From assembly GCF_030684675.1 (NCBI RefSeq), contig NZ_JAUXXZ010000043.1:1-64000 (forward strand): a DNA stretch of 64,000 nucleotides, read 5' to 3'. A program made the translations under genes and the position numbers. Below are positions 1 through 9,660 of the stretch, one piece after another (the first letter of the stretch is position 1; the number at the start of each line of letters is the position of its first letter). The notes below the pieces were generated by a model, which worked only from the letters and a program-made list of their open reading frames with translations, was not told the origin of the DNA and did no database searches. This DNA is from Daejeonella sp. (lineage in GTDB: Bacteria; Bacteroidota; Bacteroidia; Sphingobacteriales; Sphingobacteriaceae).

Positions 1-900
1 GTAGCTTTTGCCATGAGAATTTGATAATAAAACAAATTAGAAGGGGGATATTGTTCTATCCATCGGGCTGAAGTCCAATCTATTTGTCCTTACCTATTGC
101 TGAATGTTGGGCTGAAGCCCCAAAATTAACAATCTCACTGACCCCAGCTAAAGCTGGGGCCTAATTGAGCGACTGTCAAGGAGTCAAGATTGAATAATAA
201 ATTCCAGTTCCTATGATAGCCGTGTCGCTGAATAGCCTGGTGCTTTAGCTCCGGGTAAAGATCCGGTTTTCATTCCGGGCTTCAGCCCAAAACTTCAGCC
301 ACCAGAACGGAACAAATACCGGTGCTTTAGCGCCGAAAAGCCGACCATTTTCTAACCCGGATTTATAATAATTCATAAGTTTCAAAGATTGTATGGCCTG
401 AAGTCCGAAACTGAACAAGCTAATTGAAATTATGAATCTGTTATTGGAGAATTCAGAGTATGAGATTAATAAAATTGTATACTAATCTTTTGGAAATCAG
501 AGCCATTTATGATGAGTATCTGCAGCCGGGCTCTGCCCGTCCGAATGGCTTCAGCCGGGCGGGCGCTGTAGCTTTTGCCATGAGAATTTGATAATAAAAC
601 AAATTTGATTTCTGGCAAAAGGCTGCCGCTTCGATCCCGTTTAGATTGCCCGGATGCTGCTGCTATTCATGTTTGCGGTATTCCCGTACCTGCAGACCAT
701 CTTCTTTTACGCTGTGCCGCTGCCGTTTACAAAGTAATTCTGTCCTGAGTAAAATAAACGGGGGCGCAGCATAAGCTTTTGGCAGAATGAATATGATCTT
801 ATTCAAAAGCTTATTGCCAAAACTATTGCGAAGCACGCGACTGAAACAGCCCAAGAGCAACAGGCCCTGCTTTTCAAATCATTAAAATCCCCTAAACAAA
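1..900. repeat. Repeat-rich gene-free region with GGGCTGAAGCCC-type palindromes
   Basis: No convincing gene lies in the first 900 bases. The stretch 60-560 carries many short palindromes built on GGCTGAAGCC/GGCTTCAGCC or AGCTAAAGCT. Examples are gggctgaagtcc (65-76), gggctgaagcccc (109-121), the hairpin ccccagctaaagctgggg (142-159), gggcttcagccc (277-288), ggtgctttagcgcc (321-334) and ggcctgaagtcc (395-406). A 38-base sequence at 1-38 is repeated exactly at 568-605. The part from about 749 to 885 resembles the 3' part of the inverted-repeat element described at 23004 and 52580. Open frames here, such as a minus-strand one at 663-860, have no recognisable product and lie inside the repeats. 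Confidence 0.7.
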
Positions 901-958
901 ACAATAAAAAAAGCCCGGTGTAATTTTATCAACAAGCGGTATTTAATAAACCCTCTAC

Positions 959-1492
959 CTACAACAATTTCTCCGCGACTTCCTTCCAATTATTAACCCT
1001 TTCATAATCGGTTAACAACAAATTATGCGGAGAGGAGAACAACAGTTTTCGGCCATCAAAATCTTTAAAATTCTTGATGCGGTCGTCAATGAGGATGTCC
1101 ACATTAACGATCTTGTGTCCGCAGAAGATAATATTTTGCCATCCGATAAAGGGAAAATGCTCTGCTAGCCACTCATATTTATCCTGCAGGGAATTAGGGA
1201 ATTCCATGGCAGCCGAAACAATGAAAATATCATATTTTTCCTGAAGCTGTTTCAGTACCTCAACACTATCTGGCAGCACGGCAAGATCACGAAAAAAGCC
1301 CTTTTCATTGATGTATTCGTACAATTTCATTTTGGCATGTTCAGGAACATGATGATAAACTTCGTTTCCGGGGAGTATTTGAAGATCGAGGGGGACACCG
1401 TAATCACGGTTATAAAGACTTATAAATTTGGATAGGGGATCGGCAATAACTTCGTCCATATCCACTGCAATTCGGGGTTTTCTTTCAAACAT
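959..1492 (-). CDS. 5'(3')-deoxyribonucleotidase family protein (NT5C-like)
   Basis: A 177-residue cytosolic HAD-superfamily phosphatase of the NT5C type, predicted to remove phosphate from (deoxy)ribonucleoside monophosphates. The N-terminus has HAD motif I as VDMDEVIADP, with the nucleophile and acid/base aspartates. A later FIVSAAM segment supplies the motif II serine, and DILIDDRIKNF supplies the acidic motif near the C-terminus. The length fits the bacterial NT5C family. The gene is divergent from rpsP. A -7-like box TATTTTTG (1504 to 1497 on the minus strand) ends four bases before the ATG, so the message may be leaderless. The exact substrate is not visible from sequence. Confidence 0.85.
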   Translation of the reverse strand: MFERKPRIAVDMDEVIADPLSKFISLYNRDYGVPLDLQILPGNEVYHHVPEHAKMKLYEYINEKGFFRDLAVLPDSVEVLKQLQEKYDIFIVSAAMEFPNSLQDKYEWLAEHFPFIGWQNIIFCGHKIVNVDILIDDRIKNFKDFDGRKLLFSSPHNLLLTDYERVNNWKEVAEKLL

Positions 1493-1537
1493 GCTTCAAA
1501 AATAGGGATTTCCATTTTTTAAATGTTATTTTTTTAA

Positions 1538-1545
1538 TATCTTTG
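1538..1545 (+). promoter_or_regulatory. Promoter -7 box for rpsP
   Basis: TATCTTTG matches the Bacteroidota -7 consensus TAnnTTTG. It lies 52 bases before the rpsP ATG in a T-rich tract. No clear -33 TTG is seen at the usual distance. Confidence 0.6.
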
Positions 1546-1597
1546 CAACCCCGCAGAATAGACTCCGGGAATATGTTGAATACATAAATATTGAAAA

Positions 1598-2293
1598 ATG
1601 GCAACTAAAATCAGATTGCAAAGATTCGGTAAAAAGGGAAAACCTTTTTATCACGTAGTGGTAGCAGACGCCCGTGCTCCAAGAGATGGTAAATTCATCG
1701 AAAGATTAGGTTCCTACAATCCAAACACAAACCCTGCTACTATCGAAATCAATTTCGATAAGGCATTGGATTGGGTAAACAAAGGAGCTCAGCCTACAGA
1801 TACTTGTCGTGCTATCCTTTCCTACAAAGGAGTAATGTACAAGAAACATCTTGAAGGTGGTGTTAAAAAAGGCGCATTAACTGCAGAACAGGCAGAAACA
1901 AAGTTTGCTGAGTGGTTACAAGGTAAAGAAGGCAAGATCGAGGGTAAGAAAGAAAGTCTGACTAAATCGAAAGATGAAGTTAAGAAAGCAGCATTAGCAG
2001 CTGAGGCTAAGAAGAAGGAAGAAATGGCCGCTGCAATTACTGCAAAAAATACACCTGCACCTGAAGTAGTTGAAGAAGAAGTTTCGGAAGAAACTGCGGA
2101 AGCTCCGGAAGTGGAAGCAGCAGCAGAAGAAGCTGCAGAAGCACCGGTTGCAGAAGTAGCAGAAGAGGCACCGGTTGAAGAAGTAGTTGAAGAGGCTCCA
2201 GTTGCTGAAGAAGCACCTGCTGCAGAAGAAGTTGCTGAAACTCCTGCTCCTGAAGCAGCAGAAGAAGCTCCTGAATCTGAAGAAAAAGCATAA
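1598..2293 (+). CDS. rpsP: 30S ribosomal protein S16 with long acidic C-terminal extension
   Basis: Residues 1 to about 85 are a standard S16 (start [21 protein letters not shown]), a small-subunit assembly protein. The protein then runs to 231 residues, well over twice the usual 80-90. A Lys-rich linker (about 115-150) is followed by an 80-residue tail made almost only of Glu, Ala, Val and Pro, with repeating EEAP and VAEEAP units. Such tails occur on S16 in some Bacteroidota; their role is unknown, and the tail is probably disordered and surface exposed. The gene is followed by a strong hairpin and then rimM. Identification of the S16 core is certain. Confidence 0.97.
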   Translation: MATKIRLQRFGKKGKPFYHVVVADARAPRDGKFIERLGSYNPNTNPATIEINFDKALDWVNKGAQPTDTCRAILSYKGVMYKKHLEGGVKKGALTAEQAETKFAEWLQGKEGKIEGKKESLTKSKDEVKKAALAAEAKKKEEMAAAITAKNTPAPEVVEEEVSEETAEAPEVEAAAEEAAEAPVAEVAEEAPVEEVVEEAPVAEEAPAAEEVAETPAPEAAEEAPESEEKA

Positions 2294-2322
2294 TCAGCTT
2301 TTTAGGCTTTAAAATTTAATTT

Positions 2323-2399
2323 AACGTCATTGCAAATGTTTAATCGGCATGAACTCATTTATGAGCTTACCGAAGACATATTTGCAATGACGTTTTTGT
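2323..2399 (+). terminator. Long hairpin between rpsP and rimM (terminator or attenuator)
   Basis: The arms AACGTCATTGCAAAT (2323-2337) and ATTTGCAATGACGTT (2380-2394) are perfectly complementary over 15 bases. An inner CTCAT/ATGAG hairpin sits in the loop, and a T-rich tract follows. It ends only about 15 bases before the rimM start, so it could attenuate read-through from rpsP or act as an RNA-processing site. Confidence 0.6.
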
Positions 2400-2409
2400 T
2401 TTCACAGCA

Positions 2410-2937
2410 ATGAAGATCGAAGATTGTTTTTATATAGGCTATATTACCAAAACCAAAGGATTGAAGGGTGAAGTGCAGATCTATTTTGAGTACGATGATC
2501 CTGCAGAACTACCTCTTGACTCAGTTTTTGCTGAGATTAATGGTAAATTAGTTCCCTTTTTCATTTCTTCCTTCAAGCTTCAAAACAATCAAACTGGAAA
2601 TTTTTATTTCGATGATATTGATACGATCGAAAAGGCAGAAACTCTGATTCGAAAAAAACTATATCTGCCAAATAAATTAAAACCGGTGCGGGAAGATGAT
2701 GAATTTCTTATTACCGATCTTAAGGGGTTTATTGTGCATGATGAAACCGCCGGAGAATTGGGTGAGATCATCGAAATTCATGAGTATCCCCAGCAATTCG
2801 TTGCCGTTGTTCCCTATAAATTTAAAGAGATCATGTTTCCTCTGAATGATGACCTGATTGTGGAGATCGATGAGGAGAATGGTATTCTTAAAGTAGACCT
2901 TCCTGAGGGGCTGATTGAGCTGTATTTGAACGCATAA
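2410..2937 (+). CDS. rimM: Ribosome maturation factor RimM
   Basis: A 175-residue RimM, which binds S19 in the 30S head and assists late 16S rRNA processing. The N-terminal beta-barrel begins with the typical IGYITKTKGLKGEVQIYF segment. The C-terminal PRC-barrel half contains DLKGFIVHDETAGELGEI and ends with DLPEGLIELY, all family hallmarks. It follows rpsP on the same strand, as in the classical rpsP-rimM-trmD-rplS order, but here trmD is 16 kb further on. The intergenic hairpin may separate its expression from rpsP. Confidence 0.96.
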   Translation: MKIEDCFYIGYITKTKGLKGEVQIYFEYDDPAELPLDSVFAEINGKLVPFFISSFKLQNNQTGNFYFDDIDTIEKAETLIRKKLYLPNKLKPVREDDEFLITDLKGFIVHDETAGELGEIIEIHEYPQQFVAVVPYKFKEIMFPLNDDLIVEIDEENGILKVDLPEGLIELYLNA

Positions 2938-2940
2938 ATA

Positions 2941-5766
2941 TCACTTCCTTACTTCTATCTTTTTTCTCCCCATTCCTATTCCCCCATTCATATCCGTTCC
3001 TTCCAGAACAATTGAATAATATCCGGGTAAATCCGCGGCGTAAAAGGAAATCGTTGCTTTACCTTCAGCATCTGTGATGATATTTGGTTCCCAGTGAATG
3101 GCTGAGCGAAGGTCGGCAATGCTTTCAATTTTTTTCAGCGGATATTTGGGCCGGTAAAACTCCGCAGGAAAACTGTAAGGAATAGGTTTGTATAAATAAA
3201 CCCCGGGTGTTTTTTTCAAAAACGCTCCATTACCTGAACGGGTTGTGATTTCAAGAAATATTGGTGGCGGGGGACATCTCATACAGCCTCTCATTTTGCT
3301 TGCGATACTGGGATCATAAACCGATGCATATTTTGGTGTTTTTAGGATTTCTATTCCTGTTATATCTTCTGCAGTAAGATAATCCATATAAATCTCCTCA
3401 GTCGCTCCGATCGAGCTGATATTTACCCCGTCAATAACAAGGTTTACATAAGATTGCATCAGGACGTATCTCATCGTGTCTGTTGAGTTAAAATCTTTAA
3501 CAGACAAACCCTTGCCACTTCTGAACCCAGGGAAACGTTCTTCAAGCATTTCATACAAGGTTTTCTTCTTCGCTTTCAGCATATCCTGCTCATCCAGAAT
3601 GTAGTCGGCATTACCCGGGCCATTTCTGTTTCGTGAATCTTTGATGAACTTCTTTGCGGTAACCACTACCTCTTCGAGCACATTTACTCCGGCCGGAGCA
3701 TCCCAGCGGTGTTGTTCATGAACGGTATTCCGGGTACTTTTAATAAAAAGCGTATCAGTGTTGATATACCATGGTATATATGGTTCGCTTGAAGCTGCGA
3801 AGACAGGGGGTATAAACTCGTCGACTTCAATACCTACATTGAAACTTTTGCCTCTTTTGTTTCTCGATTGGATCATGTAAACCGCAGTATCCGCCAGCGG
3901 GAAATCCCTGAATGTAAACCTCCCTTCTTTATTGCTGAGGGTGTCCATAAACAGAAAAGGCTTTTTTGAAAGCAGCAGGACTTCGCTGTTTGCAACAGGT
4001 TTGTTAAAAATATTTGTTACTGTACCACTGATACTGAATTCACTTTCAGCACGAAACAGCAATGGTTTTTGCTGGTTAAGTGTCTCGGGCCAGCTAAAGC
4101 CTGTCCAACCCTGGGTTAGAAGGAGATTATCCAGGTCAGCCCATGCTTTATCCTTCTGATCTGAAAGAAAATAATATCCGGGGGCTTCAATATTCCCTTT
4201 GAGGTCCGCATCAAGGAGAAAAGCACTCAATATATTATTTTCTCTTAAGCTATCATGTTTTACTTGGTTATCATCCGTCACCGAAAGTGAAAAGCTTCCC
4301 TGAACGGGCCTGCCTTGTTTATCCTGAACGAGTAATGCCAATGAAATACTGTCTCTTGATTTATAAAAAGTTTTATCGCTGATTAGTTTTATTCTGAGTT
4401 CCTCCTGATGATTAATAAAAACCGGGCGTTCGTTTAATGGATTGCGTTTGCCATTTAACAGAGAAATCCGGCAAATACCAGAAGGGAAATGGTTTTTATC
4501 AATCATGATTCGGTTCAAACCATTTTTCAGTATCACAGCAGCACCATAATATGGCATTCCGTTTGTCTGTGCTGTAATATAGGAATGGCCTTCGCTAAAT
4601 TGCGGATCTGAGCTGTATAAGATCTGAACTTCAAGCGAATCACTCTCTCTGCGATTGATAACTTTTAATGTAGTGCCGAAATCTTTTATAAGAGGTAAAA
4701 GATAGTCTTTGGTAGTACCATCGGGAAGTTTGATTCTTGCCGTGTAGGATTCACCTTTTCGGGGCATCAGCCTGAACTTTCCCATTCCTTTGTATGAGGA
4801 ACTAAAGGAAGTTAGTTGGTTTTGATTTTGGTCGAGGATCAGCCCTGAAATATCAGCTCCTTTTCCATCCTCAGATATCGCTTTGAATGCAATATTTGTC
4901 AAATGACCTGATACAAGATGTCCACCTTCGGGCATGAATTGAAGATCTGTATTTTCGGGACGCCTGATTGGAAGTGGAATAAGAAGTTTTGTACTAATTT
5001 CATTTTTATGCTGATTTTCAGCAATAAGGCGTATGCTCTCTGCGCCAGTCTTTTCAGGAAGTTCAAAACTCAGCTCCACTTCCCCATAAAGGGAACTTTC
5101 CTTTTCCTCTTTTAACATGGTTCTTTTTCCATTAGTTAATCTGAATTGCATGTTGCGCAAGCCCATTGCAGTACCTTTCAGATCCCGGAATTGCATAAAT
5201 AAATTTATGTTGTCTTTTCCGTTCACTTTAGAAATTTTCATGTTCGAATTAACCAGCCAGCTTTGGTTTGTGGCTGAACTTATCCTGAAGTGCTGGATGA
5301 ATACATGTTCTTCTCCAAAATTTCTCATCCAGTTTGTATAAGCTCTCAGGGTATAGGATCCTTCCGGAAATTCCTTACTTCCCAATGCAATATTGCCCCA
5401 GCTAATACCATTCAAAAGTGGAACCATGATGCGGCTGACTACTTTATTGCTGTCGGAAGCAATCTCAATGTACATTAAACCACTTTTTTGAGTATTTTTA
5501 TGTAGTATGGCATCAAGAAGATAAGCTTTGAACCAGATCGTATCACCACTAAGATATTCGGGTTTGTTAAGTTGCAGGTAGAGTTTTTCAATGGCATGGC
5601 TTTCGTAAAAGGTTTTTACTGAATCAACCAGCTGGCTTAATTCAGTATGAGAGGGATTTTGAGCCTGACTTAGTCCGCTAAAAAAAAGCAGGCTTAGTAT
5701 GATCAATAGTCCGACTTTTTTGCTCCGGCTTGAGTATTGATCTTTATATCGATTGATTCTTTGCAT
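2941..5766 (-). CDS. Large secreted protein with TonB receptor plug domain (no barrel)
   Basis: A 941-residue exported protein. A signal sequence (about residues 16-35, ending SGLSQAQ) is followed by Ig-like/MG2-type beta domains of the macroglobulin kind (about 40-560) and a carboxypeptidase-regulatory-like segment (SISGTVTNIFNKPVANSEV, about 575). A TonB plug-like segment then starts near VLEEVVVTAKK and includes MDYLTAEDITGIEILK (about 690-860). No outer-membrane barrel follows; the C-terminus resembles another MG2-like domain (ITDAEGKATISFY). It is the last gene of a minus-strand operon with the TonB receptor and the GLPGLI gene, six bases after the latter. It is probably periplasmic or outer-membrane associated; the ligand is unknown. 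Confidence 0.75.
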   Translation of the reverse strand: MQRINRYKDQYSSRSKKVGLLIILSLLFFSGLSQAQNPSHTELSQLVDSVKTFYESHAIEKLYLQLNKPEYLSGDTIWFKAYLLDAILHKNTQKSGLMYIEIASDSNKVVSRIMVPLLNGISWGNIALGSKEFPEGSYTLRAYTNWMRNFGEEHVFIQHFRISSATNQSWLVNSNMKISKVNGKDNINLFMQFRDLKGTAMGLRNMQFRLTNGKRTMLKEEKESSLYGEVELSFELPEKTGAESIRLIAENQHKNEISTKLLIPLPIRRPENTDLQFMPEGGHLVSGHLTNIAFKAISEDGKGADISGLILDQNQNQLTSFSSSYKGMGKFRLMPRKGESYTARIKLPDGTTKDYLLPLIKDFGTTLKVINRRESDSLEVQILYSSDPQFSEGHSYITAQTNGMPYYGAAVILKNGLNRIMIDKNHFPSGICRISLLNGKRNPLNERPVFINHQEELRIKLISDKTFYKSRDSISLALLVQDKQGRPVQGSFSLSVTDDNQVKHDSLRENNILSAFLLDADLKGNIEAPGYYFLSDQKDKAWADLDNLLLTQGWTGFSWPETLNQQKPLLFRAESEFSISGTVTNIFNKPVANSEVLLLSKKPFLFMDTLSNKEGRFTFRDFPLADTAVYMIQSRNKRGKSFNVGIEVDEFIPPVFAASSEPYIPWYINTDTLFIKSTRNTVHEQHRWDAPAGVNVLEEVVVTAKKFIKDSRNRNGPGNADYILDEQDMLKAKKKTLYEMLEERFPGFRSGKGLSVKDFNSTDTMRYVLMQSYVNLVIDGVNISSIGATEEIYMDYLTAEDITGIEILKTPKYASVYDPSIASKMRGCMRCPPPPIFLEITTRSGNGAFLKKTPGVYLYKPIPYSFPAEFYRPKYPLKKIESIADLRSAIHWEPNIITDAEGKATISFYAADLPGYYSIVLEGTDMNGGIGMGRKKIEVRK

Positions 5767-5772
5767 GAATGC

Positions 5773-6552
5773 TTACATCATGAAGGATTTTAAAGAGTGC
5801 TGGGCGTAAGTTCCCCAATTTTTCATAACCTTCATCAGAGTGTCCAGCAAACCTTTGTTGTCTGTGGCTTTTCCTTTTTTGGGTGCGATCAACGAGCCGG
5901 ATGGCAAGGACTTATCTGTTACCAGCTTCGCAAACCAGCTCATGTTCTCATGAGGCAGGGCAACGCCAAGGATCATTCCCGGTAAGCCTGTAAAAGATTC
6001 AGGACCTCCTGATACAGGAATTTCATCGGTATAAAATGCGACTACATAGATCGAGTCCATGATGATGGCGTTCGCCCTCCGGCATGAGTAACCGGCAATA
6101 TCGCGTGTTTCTGAAGTAATCTTCCAGTTGATCTTGCGGGTACTGTCTCTGACAAGGAAAGTTTCTTCAAAGACAGTCTTCTGGACTATACTGGTATTTG
6201 TTGAAAGATCTGTATAAATAATATTGTTCTGGGTTGTTGCAGGAATATCACTGAACCAGCCGCGGTCTGATTCATCGGCAGGAGCCGGGCTGAATAAGGT
6301 TTTATCTTTGCTGAATGTCAATGTACTTTTTAACACCCTGAATTGGGGTTTTGTCTTTTTGTATTGCTCAAATGCAGGTATATAGTAGGCCTCATTATCC
6401 TTATTGATATACTTTTTGATCTGGGCATGCATATTCACACTTTTTTCAAACTCAATGATTCCTTCTGTCGCAAAGCGGGCATGCTGGGCAAAAATGGGGT
6501 TAAATAATAAAATGAGCTGTAAAAGGGTGAAAAACAAGATTGTACGTTTCAT
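5773..6552 (-). CDS. GLPGLI family protein
   Basis: A Bacteroidota-specific secreted protein of unknown function, recognised by FTGLPGMILGV near residue 200, which matches the motif that names the family. The start is placed at the Met beginning MKRTILFFTLLQLILLF because it opens a clear signal peptide ending IFAQ. That leaves a four-base gap after the upstream TonB receptor stop, whereas the longer in-frame start overlaps that gene. GLPGLI genes usually accompany TonB-dependent receptors, as here, suggesting a shared surface function. Confidence 0.88.
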   Translation of the reverse strand: MKRTILFFTLLQLILLFNPIFAQHARFATEGIIEFEKSVNMHAQIKKYINKDNEAYYIPAFEQYKKTKPQFRVLKSTLTFSKDKTLFSPAPADESDRGWFSDIPATTQNNIIYTDLSTNTSIVQKTVFEETFLVRDSTRKINWKITSETRDIAGYSCRRANAIIMDSIYVVAFYTDEIPVSGGPESFTGLPGMILGVALPHENMSWFAKLVTDKSLPSGSLIAPKKGKATDNKGLLDTLMKVMKNWGTYAQHSLKSFMM

Positions 6553-6556
6553 AAGC

Positions 6557-9349
6557 TTATTTTTTTGGCTGTGCTCCACCCATATGATTCAGGTCGTATG
6601 AAAGAGAAAGCATAAAATATCTTTTAATGGTTGTAAAGCTATTCTGGCTAATCATATTACTTGTTGCCATCCTGTTAAAACCGGTATTTTGATTCAAAAG
6701 ATCATTGGCTGTAAGCGATAGTTTGAGGCTCTCTTCTTTCATGAAGCTTCTGGTTAGCGTTGTATTCCAGATCAGGCGGTTAAAGTCTTCAGCAAAGGTC
6801 TGAGTCTTTTCCTGATACTTGTAATTTGCATGGGATTGAATTTTAAACTTATTAGGCAGATAAAGCGATAATTCGAACCAGGAATTTGCCCCCCAGCCGT
6901 TATTGTTGATCTGCTTTTGCAAGGAAGATTCATTGGTTATATATTCAGGACCAAAAGACCAGTAAAGCTCAATTTTCTTCTGTTTATATCTTGAAACTGA
7001 TATTCGGGTGCTGTAGCTGTTTGATCGTGTTTCATTTAGCACACTATTAATCATGTTGAAATAGGTATTGAAATAGGTATTGAAATTAAGTCCAATTCTA
7101 AGCTCTGTCCCCGGGATTTTCTGACCATAATCACCATAAAAGGAGAAATTAGCCGGATTTTTATCTGTCAGGTTAATTGATTGGAAGGTGCTCTTTCCGG
7201 CAGCATCAGTAAGGGTATTGTTGACAATGGCATTATGTGTGGTAGAGTAATATCCTCTGAAATAGATTGATTTATCAGTGAGGACTTTGTAAGAATAATA
7301 CGATAGGTTCAAACTGCTTCTGAAAGAGGGCTTCAGTTCAGGGTTGCCTAAAATGATATTTAATGGGTCATTATTGACTTTGATTGGTTGAATCTGGTTT
7401 AAATTTGGCTGGGTTGTGTTTCCATCATACCTGATCTCAAAAGACTTCTGTTTTGAAAAATTATGCCTGAAAGATGCCTGAGGCAACCAGTTAAGAAAAT
7501 CTCTTTTATAAATTTTACCGGTATATCTGTCGGTTTGTTTAAAATCAACCGCATTTAAACGTGTTCCGAAATTGATCACGTTCTTATCTTTCCTGTAGTT
7601 GAAAATTGCACCCGTCTGATTAGAGGTCTGATCGAGCTCGAAGTCATTACTGAATTCATTATCTAAAACATCATATTTTCCGGTTACTGATTTATTAAAG
7701 GATTCCCGTTCTGCGATACTGTTACCCAGATTTAAACCATAATTGAGAATGACTGAAAAGGTCTTGGAGAGAGGCTCAGTATAAGCCAGATTCGAATTAA
7801 AGCCTGAGTTTCTGGTCTTGTTGGTCTTATACTGGTCAATAAAGCGGATGCTGTCAATTAATCCAAGTGTATTATAGAAACTGTTTTCAGAATTCAGAAA
7901 GCCATTTGCATTATCTTCATCAAATTTTTGGCCAAGAGTCAGGGAGATAGTCCGTCCCTTCTTCTTTAGTTTTTTGGTCCATAAAGCACTTGCATTAAAA
8001 ATCCTCTGATCCCCATTATTGCTAAGACTTCGTTTGCTACCATTAAGTGAAACACCATTGCCTCTTAAACTCGAAGTAAAATAATTGCTATTGCTTTCAC
8101 TGTTTTTCAATGTGCCGTCTACTATAATTTTCAGATCTGAGGTGGTGTCCAGCTTAACCAGGAATGTTCCATCGAGTTTTTGCCTGAACATAAAATTATC
8201 AATGGTCTGATCAGTATTGGTGTTGATAATGCCTGTAGGTAAGTTGTTCTGATTTAATGAGTTTTTATCTCCAGTTACGCCTATTGAACCTGCTTTATAG
8301 TTCATGTTTATAGAATATTTATCCTCTTTCCATTTGGCGTCATAGTGCATACCTCCGTTTCGTGTAAGCGGAATTCCTTCTCCATTATATTGTCCATTAA
8401 ATGATTCAAGCCCCGAATCATCCCCACTGGTAAACATAATTCCGCCATCAGTTACCTGAACATTCGATGAAGCGCTGTATTTAGAATTATCCTCCCAGCC
8501 TAAACCAGTTTTAGCCGTATTCGAGAGGGTGCCATAGGCAGAAAACTTCTTCTTGCTTTTAAAGTAGTTGAACATCCCCTGACCCTGGTAAAATTCATCA
8601 TTGCCTGCTCCGGCATCTATTTTTCCAAAATAACCTTGCTTTTTATCTTCCTTTAATTTGATATTGATTGTTTTAGTGCGTTCTCCATCATCAATACCGG
8701 TAAAAGTAGCCTGATCACTTTTTTTGTCGTAGAGCTGCACTTTATCCACCATATCACCCCGTATATTCTTGGTAACCAGGGTTGGGTCATCCCCAAAGAA
8801 TTCCTCACCATCTACCAGAACTTTGTTTACCGCCTGTCCATGAGCGGTTATTTTCCCGTCTTTATCTACCTGTATGCCGGGCAGTTGTTTGAGCAGATCT
8901 TCAACTTTTGAATTAGCTTCTATATTAAAGGCAGCGGCATTAAATTCAGTTGTATCGCCTTTTATTGTCATTTGCGCTGCTGTGCCTTTTACGATTACCT
9001 CTTCCAGCAGCCTTGCTTTCAGTATCATTTTTAATTTCCCAAAATCTTTTAAGGGCTTGTCTGAACTCAGCGAAAAGGTTTCCACATAATCGGCAAAATC
9101 AGGATAGGTCAGCAGCAAAATGAAGTTTCCTTCCCTCAGATTATTCATTGAAAAACCCCCGTTTGCATCGGCCCTGGTAAATCTGACCAGGGTAGAATCT
9201 TTAGAATTTAACACTATGATGCTTGCATTTTGAAGGCCAGTACCTGATGCGGTATCCAGGGCGCTACCTTTTATTGAATAATTATTTTGAGCAAACAAGG
9301 TGATTGAACTAAGGAGTAGTATGAGTGAGGCAAGAACCACTAGCTTCAT
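6557..9349 (-). CDS. TonB-dependent receptor, outer-membrane beta-barrel family
   Basis: A 930-residue outer-membrane protein. The signal peptide MKLVVLASLILLLSSITLFA is followed by a carboxypeptidase-regulatory-like domain (about 25-105), a plug domain with VEDLLKQLPGIQVDKDGKI (about 145-165) and the VLVDGEEFFGDDP segment, and a C-terminal barrel rich in alternating aromatic/polar strands. It belongs to the barrel class without TonB receptor signature strands that usually pairs with GLPGLI proteins. It is the first gene of the minus-strand operon, transcribed from the 9350-9757 intergenic region. The substrate cannot be told from sequence. Confidence 0.88.
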   Translation of the reverse strand: MKLVVLASLILLLSSITLFAQNNYSIKGSALDTASGTGLQNASIIVLNSKDSTLVRFTRADANGGFSMNNLREGNFILLLTYPDFADYVETFSLSSDKPLKDFGKLKMILKARLLEEVIVKGTAAQMTIKGDTTEFNAAAFNIEANSKVEDLLKQLPGIQVDKDGKITAHGQAVNKVLVDGEEFFGDDPTLVTKNIRGDMVDKVQLYDKKSDQATFTGIDDGERTKTINIKLKEDKKQGYFGKIDAGAGNDEFYQGQGMFNYFKSKKKFSAYGTLSNTAKTGLGWEDNSKYSASSNVQVTDGGIMFTSGDDSGLESFNGQYNGEGIPLTRNGGMHYDAKWKEDKYSINMNYKAGSIGVTGDKNSLNQNNLPTGIINTNTDQTIDNFMFRQKLDGTFLVKLDTTSDLKIIVDGTLKNSESNSNYFTSSLRGNGVSLNGSKRSLSNNGDQRIFNASALWTKKLKKKGRTISLTLGQKFDEDNANGFLNSENSFYNTLGLIDSIRFIDQYKTNKTRNSGFNSNLAYTEPLSKTFSVILNYGLNLGNSIAERESFNKSVTGKYDVLDNEFSNDFELDQTSNQTGAIFNYRKDKNVINFGTRLNAVDFKQTDRYTGKIYKRDFLNWLPQASFRHNFSKQKSFEIRYDGNTTQPNLNQIQPIKVNNDPLNIILGNPELKPSFRSSLNLSYYSYKVLTDKSIYFRGYYSTTHNAIVNNTLTDAAGKSTFQSINLTDKNPANFSFYGDYGQKIPGTELRIGLNFNTYFNTYFNMINSVLNETRSNSYSTRISVSRYKQKKIELYWSFGPEYITNESSLQKQINNNGWGANSWFELSLYLPNKFKIQSHANYKYQEKTQTFAEDFNRLIWNTTLTRSFMKEESLKLSLTANDLLNQNTGFNRMATSNMISQNSFTTIKRYFMLSLSYDLNHMGGAQPKK

Positions 9350-9660
9350 ATTGGATCTGGATTAATTTTAAAAGTTTACAATTAAGGACCCATGAAAGCC
9401 TTCGGGAGCACTTATTTGCTTCTTATCCCATAATATTAGTACCGCAAGTTAATTGCTTGATAAGCAAATAACTATACCCGAAAATGGATATTTTTTATTA
9501 TAAATGTTCAGGGTAAAATGTTAAATGATGTTAATATTATACCAACAGCGTTATTAAATAGATAAACGGGGTTTTGGCCAAAGTAAATTTTTTTCTCATT
9601 CGTTTCGCAGAACAAATTCCTAATACAGTATTTTTTAAAAAATGCAGATATAGTTATTTT
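9350..9660. other. Divergent intergenic region between TonB receptor and anmK
   Basis: About 400 bases separate the two divergent genes. The DNA is AT-rich with no open frame worth calling. One good promoter match, described separately, faces anmK. No clear -7 box was found for the receptor operon. Confidence 0.5.

Noticed and set aside
663-860. 65-residue minus-strand frame
   Set aside because: It lies inside the degraded copy of the inverted-repeat element; no family resemblance and no start signal.
2037-2291. Leu/Gln-rich minus-strand frame opposite the rpsP tail
   Set aside because: It is the antisense of the repetitive Glu/Ala codons of S16 and has no protein-like features.
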